This document shows, piece by piece, positions 10,704-21,175 of a stretch of DNA of 64,000 bases (position 1 is its first letter; every line of letters starts with the position of its first letter). The translations under genes were made by a program, and so were the position numbers. The notes under the pieces were generated by a model, which was not told the DNA's origin, did not search any database, and saw only the letters and a program-made list of their open reading frames with translations. Origin of the DNA: Cryptomeria japonica (taxonomy: Eukaryota; Streptophyta; Pinopsida; Cupressales; Cupressaceae); assembly GCF_030272615.1 (NCBI RefSeq), contig NC_081409.1, positions 526,676,975 through 526,740,974 on the forward strand, read 5' to 3'.

Positions 10704-12835
10704 GGTCAAGCACCCTAGAGCACATGATATGGATCAACACAACCCGAAGAATATGGTTTTCAAAGTGGAGGAACATGGAGGTGTGAATATCTAAGATGAA
10801 GATAATGATCCCATGGAAGATGATGATCATGAGCCACAAAACACAATTGAAGATGATGGTACAAATACATTGATCCATGACACATTTAGTACTTGCGCAA
10901 CTGATCATGATGATGAAGAAGACCTTGATGTTGTTCATGATTTACCTCTACTTGAGAAGGCATATGAGGCCCTTTACGAAGGCTCCCAGACAACTCTTCT
11001 CTCCGTTGTATTGTTGTTGGTGAACTTGAAGGTTATGAATAGTTTATCCAACATAACAATCTCATGTATGTTAAGGTATGTCATATATGTCATTATAGTT
11101 AATAAATGGTGAATCACGTACCATTAATATTCTTTATATTAACAGATTATATTTTTTTGTTGTAGATTGATAGGTGAGTTTTTGTTACCACCATCAATTA
11201 TTCTACCTTGCTCATACCGAGAATTATCTGCCATTATGAAATATATTGGAATGGAGTATCAAGCAATAGATGCTTGTCCCAATGATCATATTATATATCA
11301 TAAACAGCATGAATTTTGAACTGAATGCCCTGAATATCATATCAGTAGATATCAAATAGATCAAATAACAAAAAAAGGTGTCTCGCAAGGTTCTTCGTCA
11401 TATCTCCATTATTCCACGTATGCAATGATTATTCAAGTGCATTAGCTTGGCATAATTTATGGATTACCATGCACGCAATAGAAGTCGAGATGAAATTATT
11501 TGAATGCCTGAAGATGGTTCAGCATTTATGGACATAGAGGAAAAGTGATCACACTTTAAAGAAGAACCTCATAATCTCCAGCTTTCATTGGCAGTGGACG
11601 GTGTCAATCCATTTGGAGAGCTGAGATCTATTTACTTAGTGTGGTATGTTTTTGTTATCAACAATAAAATTCCTCCATGGATGTCAATAAAGAGGAAGCA
11701 CATAATGTTGGCAATTATTGTTCCAGGTATTTTATCATTTAATAGTCGTCTACATTTAATTATAAATATTGCAGTAAAATGGTCATAATAATTATGTAAT
11801 GTTTTTGTTCATTCGATTAGGTAACTACCAAGTTAAAGATATAAATGTATATATTGAGCTTCTTATCGATGAGTTACTGGAATTATGGAATGGTGTCACA
11901 ATGTATGTTGTCTCTAGACCAATAGGACAAAGACAATTTCAATTCCATGTGATGCTTGTATGGACAATACACGATGCCCCAAGGCTAACACATTTTTGTG
12001 GTATGTTATAGTGTTCAAGTTTTGCATGATAATTATAATTAAAAAAATTAACATATTTAATCGGATTATACATTATCTTGTAGGTCTTCAAACAAAGGGA
12101 AATTTTGCATGTCCAGTTTGTGGTCCAAAGATGAAATTTTGTCATTCAAAAAGTTTAGGAAAGCGGGTGTTTGGTGAGTATAGGCACTAAATCATAAGTA
12201 TTGAAATACTGAAAAACATCTTTTCAATGGGAAAGAAGATTATACATCAAAGCCACGAAGAATGACACCTCACCTGTGGAAGTTGGAATATAATAGAATT
12301 AATCGTCAAGGTAATGCCATTCCATCTAATGGTTTATGCAATAAAATATATTTTCTATCATATTTTGTTTACTGATGATGTGATTGATGATCGTGAAGGT
12401 CATCAAGACATTAATGACCACCTTCCTAAGGGACTAAAAAGTTATCCTCGACAATTTGGTAGGTTGCCCTACTACGAGCATTTACAAATTGTGCATTTGT
12501 TTGAAACTATGCATATTGGAAAGAATATAACAGAGACATTATGGAAAATATTGGATGGAAGGCGTGACAAAGAAAAAATTGTCAAAATTTGTACTGACAT
12601 TCAGGAATCCAATCATGCAATGAAAAATGTCATTCAATCAAATAGCCATGGAGACCAGATTAATATAAGTGACCTTCCTTGGTTATTAACAGACCAGCAA
12701 AGCACTGCTATAAAAGAAGTCATACGAAAAAATTCAATTTCCTATAGGATTTTCTGCAAACATAAACAATCTCACATCAAAGAAAAGTGAATTTGGGTCA
12801 AGGATGAAAACGCATGATTGACATACCTTAATTAA
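10704..12835 (+). pseudogene. CACTA/En-Spm TNP2-type transposase (Transposase_21), decayed
   Basis: This is the main transposase of a CACTA element, a protein expected to cut and paste DNA at terminal repeats in the nucleus. An acidic linker (10813-10990) precedes the family blocks: Y-x-x-I-D-A-C-P-N-D (11265-11290), AVDGVNPFGELRSIYLVWYV (11588), IPPWMSIKRKHIMLAIIVPG (11670), D-I-N-V-Y-I-E-L-L-I-D-E-L (11830-11870), L-V-W-T-I-H-D-A-P (11950-11980) and the FACPVCG knuckle (12105). The segment from 12390 contains HLPKGLKSYPRQFGRLPYYE and LFETMHIGKNITETLW, the conserved HNLDVMHIEKN-like region. Introns with GT-AG borders separate the blocks. Several stops and frameshifts make it non-functional. 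I could not find CACTA terminal inverted repeats on either side. Confidence 0.85.
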
Positions 12836-12941
12836 GGTAATTCATGTTCTTGTGTATTTACTATATATTTGTATACTGCACATGTACTTTTCATTGTATT
12901 ATGTTAAAAAAAATGAAAAGATAATTTTATAATTGTTGCAG

Positions 12942-13502
12942 TACGTTCTACCTCTATCTCTCCCAGACCACTTTGACAATAATGTCAAGCAAGTCATATA
13001 TGATCTTGGAAAATACATGAGGTAAGTAGTGATATTTGTTCAATTCATTGTATAAATATTATATTTGTGAATTATTTTACTTGTTATGTAATATATTTTT
13101 GCATCTTTAATATCTTGTAGGTGGTTGTCATGTAAAGAAATCCATAAAGAAGATATAAAATATTGGAAGAGAAAAATTCCTCATCTAATGTATGAAATGC
13201 AAAAGTGTCTACCTTCATCTTTTTTCCATGCACAAGAACACTACCTCATACACCAAGTTGAGGAGATTGAATTGTGTGGACCTGTACACACTAGGTCAAT
13301 GTGGATGGTTGAGAGGCACTTGAAATTTTTTAAGGATTTGGTTCGACAAAGAGCACATCCTGAGGGTTCTATGGTGGAGGGATATATGGTATACCAGACT
13401 ATGGTGTACATTTCTAAATATCTTCCTATGTTTGCAACAAAGATCCACATGGATCGCATTAGGGATCCCAACCCCATTAACAAATTCGAAGGGGATTACT
13501 AG
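12942..13502 (+). pseudogene. CACTA transposon DUF4218 exons
   Basis: Two exons, 12942-13021 (acceptor TTGCAG, donor GAG|GTAAGT) and 13121-13502 (acceptor TTGTAG), join in phase. The first reads Y-V-L-P-L-S-L-P-D-H-F-D. The second contains LCGPVHTRSMWMVERHLKFF and RAHPEGSMVEGYMVYQT, the hallmark of DUF4218 (PF13960), which lies in the C-terminal half of plant CACTA transposase genes. A stop occurs at 13500-13502. The frame is fully open, so this part is better preserved than TNP2. Confidence 0.85.
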
Positions 13503-13629
13503 AGGAGGAAAGGTAGATTGAGGAAAGTGAGAGGTAATTATAATATGTTATTATAGTTAATTAATTCTTAATCTTCAAAATAAATTGGTTGTAAGACATC
13601 TATTTATTTTTTGTACTGTTGGTCGAGAG

Positions 13630-14386
13630 TGGGATGCACTACATTTGTATATTGCAAACAATTTTGATTGGACGGCAGTTGGATTGAACATTGTCAACAT
13701 TCTGGTCGCACATTAACATGGGAAGGTGTGGCTTCATTGGTTAAAGAAGCTCATCGTAATGGAGATTCCAATGTTATGCAAAGGGAAATTGATTTAGCAT
13801 ATGGTTTAAGAGATAAACAGGTACATTAAAATTTATTAATCACCCATATGTTTATCAAGTCACGATGCAATAATATTTACATGTTTGACATATTGCATGT
13901 CAAACACCACAACGCTATGTGCTGCAATGGTCATAAATTTTGCATCAAAAAGTTAGATGACACGAAGAAAACTTGTGATTCTAGGATAACTGCAGTCTTT
14001 GAGGTGACAAATATTTCATCGAGAAATGACATACATCCTCAAGAGTTTCAAAATCGATACTATGGCATTTTGGATGATATACTTGACTGTGACTTTAATT
14101 CCTTCAAATTTGTTTTATTCGTTGTCAAATGGTACATGCTACGACTGAATAAAAATGATCCTGATAGAACTATAACTGAACATGATAATGGTTTTACAAT
14201 GGTTAATACAAGGTCGTTTGAACCAGTTGGGGATGAGCCCTATGTTCTTCCAAGCCAATGTGAGCAGGTATTTTACTTAGAGGTTCCACATAAACCGGGT
14301 TGGTCATTTGTTGTTAGACATGATCCAAGAGGAAGGCCAATAAAGTATAATGTGATGGAAGAAGAAGATACCAAAGAAGAAGAAGT

Positions 14387-14427
<41 letters not shown>

Positions 14428-14610
14428 GTGATGGTGATGGTGATGGTGATGGTGATGGTGATGGTGATGGTGATGGTGATGGTGATGGTGATGGTGATGG
14501 TGATGGTGAGGGTGATGGTGATGGTGATGGTGATGATGACGAAGACGATGTTGTTGTTGTTGGTGGTGGTGGTGGTGGTGGTGGTGGTGGTGGTGGTGAT
14601 GATGATGATG

Positions 14611-14645
<35 letters not shown>

Positions 14646-14684
14646 GGTCATGATGATGAGTTGGATGAAGAAGAAGATCAATGA
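13630..14684 (+). pseudogene. CACTA transposon DUF4216 region with Asp/Gly/His homopolymer tail
   Basis: A first segment (13630-13820) reads EWDALHLYIANNFDW...LTWEGVASLVKEAHRNGDSN and ends at a donor (AAACAG|GTACAT). The next exon, from about 13860, is open to the stop at 14684. It holds the DUF4216 (PF13952) pattern: NRYYGILDDILDCDFNSFK, V-L-F-V-V-K-W-Y, F-x-x-V-x-x-E-P-Y-V-L-P-S-Q-C, QVFYLEVPHKPGWSFVV and a final P-R. After residue about 180 the protein becomes a run of Asp, Gly-Asp repeats, Val4, Gly12, Asp5, His11 and an acidic end, all encoded by triplet repeats. The upstream ATG at 13848 may simply lie in the intron. The long repeat is not part of the family. Confidence 0.82.
14388..14684 (+). 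repeat. Compound triplet repeat (GAT)n-(GGTGAT)n-(GGT)n-(GAT)n-(CAT)n
   Basis: This is an almost pure trinucleotide array of nearly 300 bp. (GAT)n and (GGTGAT)n are followed by a short GTT block, (GGT)n, (GAT)5 and then (CAT)n. The GAT-to-CAT switch around GATC at 14611 forms a perfect inverted repeat able to fold back. It is in frame with the DUF4216 exon, so length changes in triplets would not shift the frame. Confidence 0.97.
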
Positions 14685-14714
14685 CATGAATGAAATGTAT
14701 GAGGTATGTGATTA

Positions 14715-15569
14715 GTATATTATCTATTTAATATTGATTTCTTGATAGAAATCTATTTCACTTATATGGTAACATAATTAATTCATTATGTTTTATAATT
14801 CTAATGCCATTACATAATTAATTCATGATGCATCTTTTAATGTTTTTAATTCATGTTCCACCTCTAGCAGGTCCTAATAGTAGAACTATGCCACCCCGAG
14901 GAGATGGAGATAGGGAGAGTGGCTATTTATGTGACATTTTTTAAACTTCATGTTTATTTATGGAATTTGGACTGTTTATTAGCTATGTGATGGATGTTGA
15001 TTTAAAATACATATGTAATGGATTACATGTTTATGATGATACATGTGACATTTTTTGAACTTTGTGTTTATTTATGGAATTTGGATTGTTTATTACCTAT
15101 GTGATGGATGGTTATTTATGATACATATGTGATGTATTATATCTTTATGATGACACATATGTGATGCTTATGATGCTCAATTACATATATGATGATACAT
15201 ATGTGATGCTTGTGATGCTTATGATACATATATATTTATTGTTTATCAACTTACAAATGTAATGCTTATGATGCTCAATTGATGGTGCTAATTTCATGTA
15301 TATATTTTGCGTGACGCTATCACCCTTGGTGGAAACAGGTAATTGACTACAAACATTGTCAACCCTTTAGTTGAGGATCCTGCATAGTCTACATAAAGTA
15401 AAGATAAGGAATTAAAAAATTTACAATGATTATGATGACAACAATTTTTTTTTTAATACTCTTCTTGTCTACAAAGTTCATGTTGTTCATGTTGTGTACT
15501 ATGTAATTTTTAGTATACGTATCATGTAATTTTTAGCTAACATAAGATAATTGAATTACATGTGCAGGA
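14715..15569. other. Spacer between the two CACTA genes
   Basis: AT-rich DNA with repeated 'tatgtgatg' and 'gatacatatgtgatg' phrases (14920-15290). No domain. A stretch at 15362-15392 resembles the exon at 15570 ('aaccctttagttgaggatcc' versus 'aacccctttgatgaggatcc'), suggesting a small internal duplication. Confidence 0.4.
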
Positions 15570-16150
15570 ACATGAACCCCTTTGATGAGGATCCTGCACA
15601 GTCTCATGGATTGACAGGTATAAATCAATACACCCTATAGAAATAGTTTATTTTAAAAAAATTACTAGGAAAACAAACTTTCTTTGTTCTTCAAACTTCG
15701 ACATTAGTAGCAAATCTAATACAGCTATCAACACTTGAGGCCCCAGCTGGACTTATTCAATTTTTAATCTCAAAGTCAGCTTCAGGGCCGACTTCTTCAT
15801 CAACATTACCCTCATTTGTAAAATATCTCTCTCATTACCAACTAACTCTCTCATTTGATGGAGTGCGGGTACCACCAAATAGGTATTTGTCAAATGTCTC
15901 TTCCTCGAGTGAGGGAAATGTAGGAATAGTCAACAAAAGTGAGACATGTAGTAGGTCTAAAATAGAGAGATCAACTAGAGGTCAAAAGATTAGAAGAAAA
16001 TTCAATAAACGCATGAAATTTTTCCTTGCTCAATGGGCGTCATGTTCTTATGATGATGAGACCAAAGGCGACATCGAGGTGCCCTTGAGGTACAAACATC
16101 TAGAGAAACAATGGGTACCCAAGGAACTTCCTCCAATAAACACCATTTTT
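15570..16150 (+). pseudogene. N-terminal exons of the SET-bearing transposon gene
   Basis: A short exon (15570-15618) reads NMNPFDEDPAQSHG and ends at a donor. After an acceptor TTAG near 15707 a frame stays open to 16150: VANLIQLSTLEAPAGLIQF, then DGVRVPPNRYLSNVSSSSEG, then a basic stretch RSTRGQKIRRKFNKRMKFF, then WASCSYDDETKGDIEVPLRY and a W-V-P-K-E-L-P-P segment. I recognise no domain here. The basic patch could be a nuclear localisation or DNA-binding segment (inference). It runs, after a one-base shift in a T run at about 16150, straight into the SET domain. Confidence 0.6.
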
Positions 16151-16151
16151 T

Positions 16152-16633
16152 AATGAGAGGATATATCGCATAGCACATTCGTCGTTACATGGTTTGGGCC
16201 TATTTTCCATAGACGACATAAAGGTCTGTTACAACAAAGTTATTGAATTGATGGAGTATGTCAGACCTTGTTATAATTACAAAAGTTGGATGCAGATTGT
16301 TCGATATTAAAAAGTATGTGTAGGTATGCACTGTTAGCAAATTATATACAACAGAAAGATGATGATCAAAGTAAATGAGTGACTGTATACATTGATGGAA
16401 GGCCAAAAGAAACAGGGAATATTGCAAGTTTTATAAATAGTATGCGACCTGGGTCAACTAATAAGCAACCCAATTGCATATTTGAGGCCCGTAAGGTAAA
16501 TCATGTATTCGTATGTGCGATAAAATTAATAAGTGGAGGGGAAGAGCTGCTAATCGATTACAATTTGAATCATATAGATATAAACAAAGTTACTATCATG
16601 GGGGTGGTACGTACCATATACCATTTAAATTAA
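16152..16633 (+). pseudogene. SET methyltransferase-like domain inside a CACTA-type gene
   Basis: SET domains transfer methyl groups from S-adenosylmethionine to lysine, mostly on histones. The first part (16152-16313) reads AHSSLHGLGLFSIDDIKV, the G-x-G-x-F opening of SET. EYVRPCYNYKSWMQIVRY follows, and a frameshift comes at 16313. The second part passes YALLANYIQQKDDDQ, a stop at about 16376, and VTVYIDGRPKETGNIASFIN. It then reads SMRPGSTNKQPNCIFEARK and ISGGEELLIDYNLNHID. G-N-I-A-x-F-I-N, P-N-C and G-E-E-L-x-x-D-Y are the diagnostic SET motifs. The usual N-H-S is N-S-M here and the first G-x-C of the EYxG motif is altered (E-Y-V-R-P-C). Two frameshifts and one stop make this copy inactive. 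It lies between the DUF4216 exon and the Transposase_24-like exons on the same strand, with exon-intron borders kept. Confidence 0.8.
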
Positions 16634-16739
16634 CCAACCTCCAATTAATGACTCTAATATACCACTTTATTATTAAGGTTTTTTGCTAAGTCTATTAGTT
16701 TCATTTCGCTAACATTTTTATATTTTTTCTTTGTGATAG

Positions 16740-18007
16740 GGCGACATGGATCCATCACATAGCATAGACAAGGATGTAGGTCGTGACACTTCTACCGAGC
16801 AGGTAAACCTCATTGAAATTGAACAAATTAGATAGAAGCAAACTGTTACATTATTATGTTCTTTTCTTGAGTGTTTTGGAGTAATTTTGATAGTGTTAAT
16901 AATATTCTTGTCACAGACGGTTATTCGGGGAAAGGGAAAGGGACCTGTAGTACATCAGGACCTCTATAGGGATGTGGACCCAACAGTATTATGCGATGAT
17001 GACATCACATCAACCAAAAACCCTATAGAAATGATGAAAAAGTTGTTACAAAAATTAATAGAGAGATTCTTGCTTTGGCATCCATCAGCCATCAGACTGA
17101 TGAAATAAAAGAGAGGGTGCAACATTTGATGCGGACAACACAAAACTTGCAAGTAAGCAGTAATGAAATCTTTAATTATAACAAAAGTTCAATAATAGTT
17201 TATATTTTATTCTCTTTTATGTCATTAACTAAAATATGTACGTGTTGTTTTTACAGGATTTTATGCGTCCTCATCAACCTGGTGACCATGATCAGGATAT
17301 TGCAGGTAGTTCAGGTGATGATGATTTTCTTGGCTTATCACTTGCTCGGCTTATCACATTGAGTATCCAAATCACATAATACTTGATACTGTCAATGTTC
17401 ATAATAAAGGTTCATCCTTGTTTACAATTCTTCCAGTTTTCATATATTTAATGTTTTATTCTTCAGGTGTTGTCAATGTTCCTATGCAAATGTCGCCTCC
17501 TCAGAGGTTAGCCCCACCTATATTGCCGACTGCAATGTTGGCAACACATAGCATGTAGACATCCTCTACTGCACATCATGTTGGCCCACCCACTGTTGGT
17601 AGATCCCTCTTTTTCTCTATCTTCTATTATGTGTTTGTTTCCCTTCAAGCGTTCTTTCTTGGGGGCATTTCATAGTGGATTCATTTTCTGTAGTAGGAGA
17701 TGCACATGAGGATGCACCAGAGGTGACTACTACTGATAACATACCATCATTTCTTGGATCTTCTCGTATTGCTAGTACGGGAACATTACAGGCCACATTG
17801 GTGGTGAGCGACGAAGAATTGATTCCCTTAAAGATACAGAAGGTTATAGGTACCTTAAAATTATTATTATATATAGTAATTGTAATTTACTTACTGATCA
17901 CTCGTTTTGGACTAATGATCCCATGAATTTTTTGCACGAAATGATATTTTTTATAAAAATATTAATGACATTGCATTGCAGATATTTAGGCCCACCATAC
18001 GTAAAAG
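16740..18007 (+). pseudogene. Middle exons of the SET-transposon gene
   Basis: A chain of short exons with good borders joins SET to the transposase-like part. 16740-16802 (GDMDPSHSIDKDVGRDTSTE, donor CAG|GTAAAC). 16917-17152 (TVIRGKGKGPVVHQDLYRDV..., donor AAG|GTAAGC). About 17257 onward (DFMRPHQPGDHDQDIAG). About 17468 onward (GVVNVPMQMSPPQRLAPP). 17673-17847 (VDSFSVVGDAHEDAPEV...EELIPLKIQKVI, donor GGTACC). About 17981-18007 (IFRPTIRKR). The sequences are low-complexity, acidic or Pro/Met-rich linkers without a known domain. One or two stops occur. Confidence 0.5.
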
Positions 18008-18173
18008 GTGGAACATCATATGTGAACTAAGCCTAATCCACTATTTTGATTTCATATCATTGCTAGAATAGTTTTCCTTTAATCAATTTCTTGAACTATA
18101 ATAAAGGTGTTGGCATATGTGCAGAGTATGTTGACATGATGATATTGTATGTTGTCATTGATGTCAATATGAT

Positions 18174-18340
18174 GAAGAGTGAACCGGTATATTGAAGTAA
18201 GCACTTGCAAGAGAACCGGTATATGTGAAAAAGTGAAGCAGTATGTTTGTCCAAGTGAACCGGTATGTTGAAATGTGAACCGGTATATGTGAAAAAGTGA
18301 ACCGGTATGTTGGAATGTGAACAAGTATATGGAATGTTTT
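18174..18340 (+). repeat. GTGAACCGGTATGTTGAAAT-type minisatellite within the solo LTR
   Basis: About eight imperfect copies of a 20-22 bp unit based on gtgaaccggtatgttgaaat, with some copies altered to 'gaagcagtat' or 'gaacaagtat'. Confidence 0.75.
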
Positions 18341-18714
18341 GTATCAAGGTTTCATATGGTATGACTACCGGTTGGTAGTCTTATCTTCAGGGTTTCCAGT
18401 TGAAGTGTTCTATGCCTGTGTGATTCAACTGATGACATCGTGTGATGAGTTAGCATTGTAATGAAGAATAGATTGGTTTTCCATGTTATCCTTGTGCGCA
18501 TGAAGGATCTTGAATGAAGGAGATTGATCCTATCTACCTCGGGAATGTGAAAAGTCTCTGTAAATAGTGGAGAACGTGTGATGGGTTATCAACCTCCAAG
18601 AAATAGTGAAGAACGAACAATGGAGAATGTCTTGAGATCTGTTCAAGACTATTGTAATCAATGCAATATGATCAACGGTTAGGATTGAACCGACTAAATT
18701 ACTTAACCTAAATG

Positions 18715-18732
18715 TTTAGGGTTTAGGGTTTA
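18715..18732 (+). repeat. Short interstitial telomere-like motif
   Basis: Two exact TTTAGGG units plus TTTA, the plant telomere repeat, inside the solo LTR. Too short to imply a former chromosome end. Confidence 0.6.
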
Positions 18733-19689
18733 TGCTACCGACCTATCTGTTTCCTATAAGGTCGATGTTGTTTTTCATGTTGAGGTTGTTGGAAAATGTT
18801 GTGTGTGTATGTAAGTGCAAAGATACGTGATTCTTGCCAGACCAGATAAGAGAATAGATACCTGCAGAGTGTGAGTGCAGAAGGAAGGAACTAAAGAGGA
18901 TCTGCATTGGCATTGAGTGTTGTTACCAGATCATTGTAATACCTGTTGACCTCTAACCACTTCAACAATTGGAAAATCCCTTAACAGGGTAGCTTTAACC
19001 GGCTTGCTGTAAATCCTTTAATAGGGTGACTCCAAATCATTGAGTTCTAAAAATCCTCTAACAAGGTAACCTTTAATAGGGTTTAATCCTTAATCAAGTA
19101 TTTTAGCCATCCCTTAACTGGGTGATCCCTAGCAGGATCGGTTCCTAACATAACCTATTGTAAAGTCTTTAACCGGACTAGGCTCCTAACAGAGCGGACT
19201 TCAAAAGGGTTCAAAGAACAGCTTGTGGGTATTCATCCCCACCGTGGTTTTTCCCAGTTGGGTTTCCATGTGAAAAATATGTGTGTTATGTGTGATGCTT
19301 TTCATGTGATGCTTTTTTATTCTCTGTTAAGCGGTAAAGCATGTTGAACCAGTAAGTCTTTACATTTCTATTGAGGTATTACTAGTGTATGCATATGGGT
19401 GAAGTGGAAATAAGATGTTAGATTGTGTGGAAAGTTGAGTTACCGGTTTATGTCTTTCACTGTGCTTAAACGGTAGTAATCTGGTTTAGACCGGTGTTAT
19501 TGCTTGCTAGTCAAAGTGCAGTGTTCTCAGTCAAACTGGTTCAAGGAAAAGTGTTTTTATCAGTACTGATTCACCCCCCACACCCCCCCCTCTCAGTACC
19601 GGTTTGGTACTAACTATTCATCATTGATTCATCAAAAGGTAGCTTCAGTTCATTTCTGAATCTAACAGTTTTTTTTTTGCTTTAAAAGG

Positions 19690-20146
19690 TGGAATGACCA
19701 AGAAAAAAGGTTAAAAGATGAACTAACAAACCATATGGTTGAGTTTTTTGGAAATGACACATTCGACAAAACCAAGCTCCTTGAAAAAGCTAGCACATAT
19801 CTAAACTATGTGAAGGACCAATACAGGACTAATTTAGAGAATATCGTAAAGTACGAGCGTCCCCCCATGATTCTAGAGAGGGAGTGGAAGGACCTGATTT
19901 TGGATGCCAAGGAGAGAATTGAAAGGAAAAAAGGAAATATACCAGCAAATGCCAAAAGAAGGTATGTGGTACTATTAAGAATGTAATTATGTACTAATTA
20001 ATTACTCTTTATATTTATATAATCTAACATATTTCAAACTTTTCATAGATTGAGTAACACGTCAAACACAACCAAGTCAAGACAAGAAAAGCACGGGCAA
20101 CACAAACTCGGCTCTGGTGGTTATATGAAACTTGCCACACGAATTG
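19690..20146 (+). pseudogene. Transposase_24 (Ptta/En-Spm, TNPA-like) region
   Basis: Two exons. From 19690 after TTAAAAG: W-N-D-Q-E-K-R-L-K-D-E-L-T, FFGNDTFDKTKLLEKASTYL, RPPMILEREWKDLILDAKER, with donor AGAAG|GTATGT near 19962. From about 20049: RLSNTSNTTKSRQEKHGQHK, LGSGGYMKLATRI, with donor GTAAGT. The order W-x-x-L-I followed by A-x-x-R-x-x-x-x-x-x-x-H-x-x-G-S-x-x-Y is that of Transposase_24 (PF03004), a plant En/Spm-associated DNA-binding-type protein. The frame is intact within both exons. Together with the upstream exons it makes one gene of SET plus TNPA-like domain. Confidence 0.7.
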
Positions 20147-20251
20147 TAAGTATCAGTAAATGAAATATCGCATCAAAATATTTATAAATTGCAAACAATT
20201 TGTTTTTTATCAAACAACGCAATCAAAATTCACGATACCAAACAAAAATAT

Positions 20252-21175
20252 AGGGCTCTGAATTCAATGGAGCACCCATAGAAGATGATGAGAGAATTTC
20301 CTACCAGCAAGGCTATATAGCCGTGGTTGAACGATTACAAGAATTGAGTGTGCAAACACAATATTTTGGTGCATCCGTCATAGGTAAATAAGCTAAATGA
20401 AAATTGTTTCAAATTGAATACTTTACCAATAATCTAATTGATGTTGAGTTCGAACATAAAGTGACTATATATGTTTTAAATAAGCAAGCAATGATAACAA
20501 TACGCATGACATTGGAATGCAACCTGTTGATCATGAAACATGACCTGCACATGAAGGTCCGGATGTGAATCCCAGTAGTGGAGGTATTCATTTGCTATTC
20601 AAATTTATTTATGTAATTATTAATACAATTAAACATCTTAAATTATAATTAATGTAGTAATTAATGTAACCTTTTTTGTTTATATTTTAGAGAATGTAGT
20701 CGGTGGTGACCAAGTGGAGCATGATCTGGGTACACAACATCAGGAAAGTGATGTTCCCCAATCAGGTAAAGAGGGCCACTATTATTCCTTTAAACATATT
20801 TAATTGCAATTGGTGTTCAAAATTAATGTAACCTTTAGTATTTCAACTCCAGAGGATCTAGAGGGCGTTCAACATATTGAGGTTGATGCTAGACAAAATG
20901 ATGTGGCCCCATCAGGTAAAGAGCGCCATGGTTATGTTCTTTAAATTGATAAAATACTTGTAACAATAATAAAAAATGTTTTGAATTTAACCCATTTCTT
21001 TGTTATTGCAGAGGACCCCCCTTCGCTTCGGTGTCCTCATCCTTAGTATAGGACTAGGCATACATTGAGATCACAAGAAGAGGGCAGAACAACTAAAGAG
21101 GGGGGAAATGATGAAGAACATGATGCTCCACTTATTCTTTTCATAGCTTCAAAGAAAAAAGAAAAAAAGAAATGA
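20252..21175 (+). pseudogene. C-terminal exons of the transposon gene
   Basis: The exon at about 20252-20382 reads GSEFNGAPIEDDERISYQQG, then VVERLQELSVQTQYFGASVI, and has a GTAAAT donor. This is the usual C-terminal extension after Transposase_24. Further small exons near 20488, 20691, 20852 and 21012 are acidic (for example VVGGDQVEHDLGTQHQESDV). The last ends in a Lys/Glu-rich tail KKKEKKK with a stop at 21173-21175. Order, strand and splice borders fit the upstream gene. No terminal inverted repeat was found downstream. Confidence 0.5.

Larger units (their letters stand above)
18108..19667 (+). mobile_element. Copia-type solo LTR within an intron of the transposon gene
   Basis: The segment begins TGTTGGCATATG and ends TCTGAATCTAACA, giving TG...CA ends. 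It contains the landmark 'ccaccgtggtttttcccagt' followed by 'gggtttccatgtgaaaaata' (about 19240-19280), typical of plant Ty1/copia LTRs, and the C-rich block near 19575 that precedes the LTR end. No internal region or second LTR is present. A clean 5-bp target duplication is not visible (AAAGG on the left, GTTTT on the right). It lies between the exon ending KR at 18007 and the acceptor at 19689. Length is 1560 bp. Confidence 0.7.

Noticed and set aside
14304-14715. Minus-strand and other-frame Met/Ile/Thr/Val homopolymer frames
   Set aside because: Shadows of the triplet repeat inside the DUF4216 exon.
18715-18732. Interstitial telomere marking a chromosome fusion
   Set aside because: Only two full TTTAGGG units, inside an LTR.
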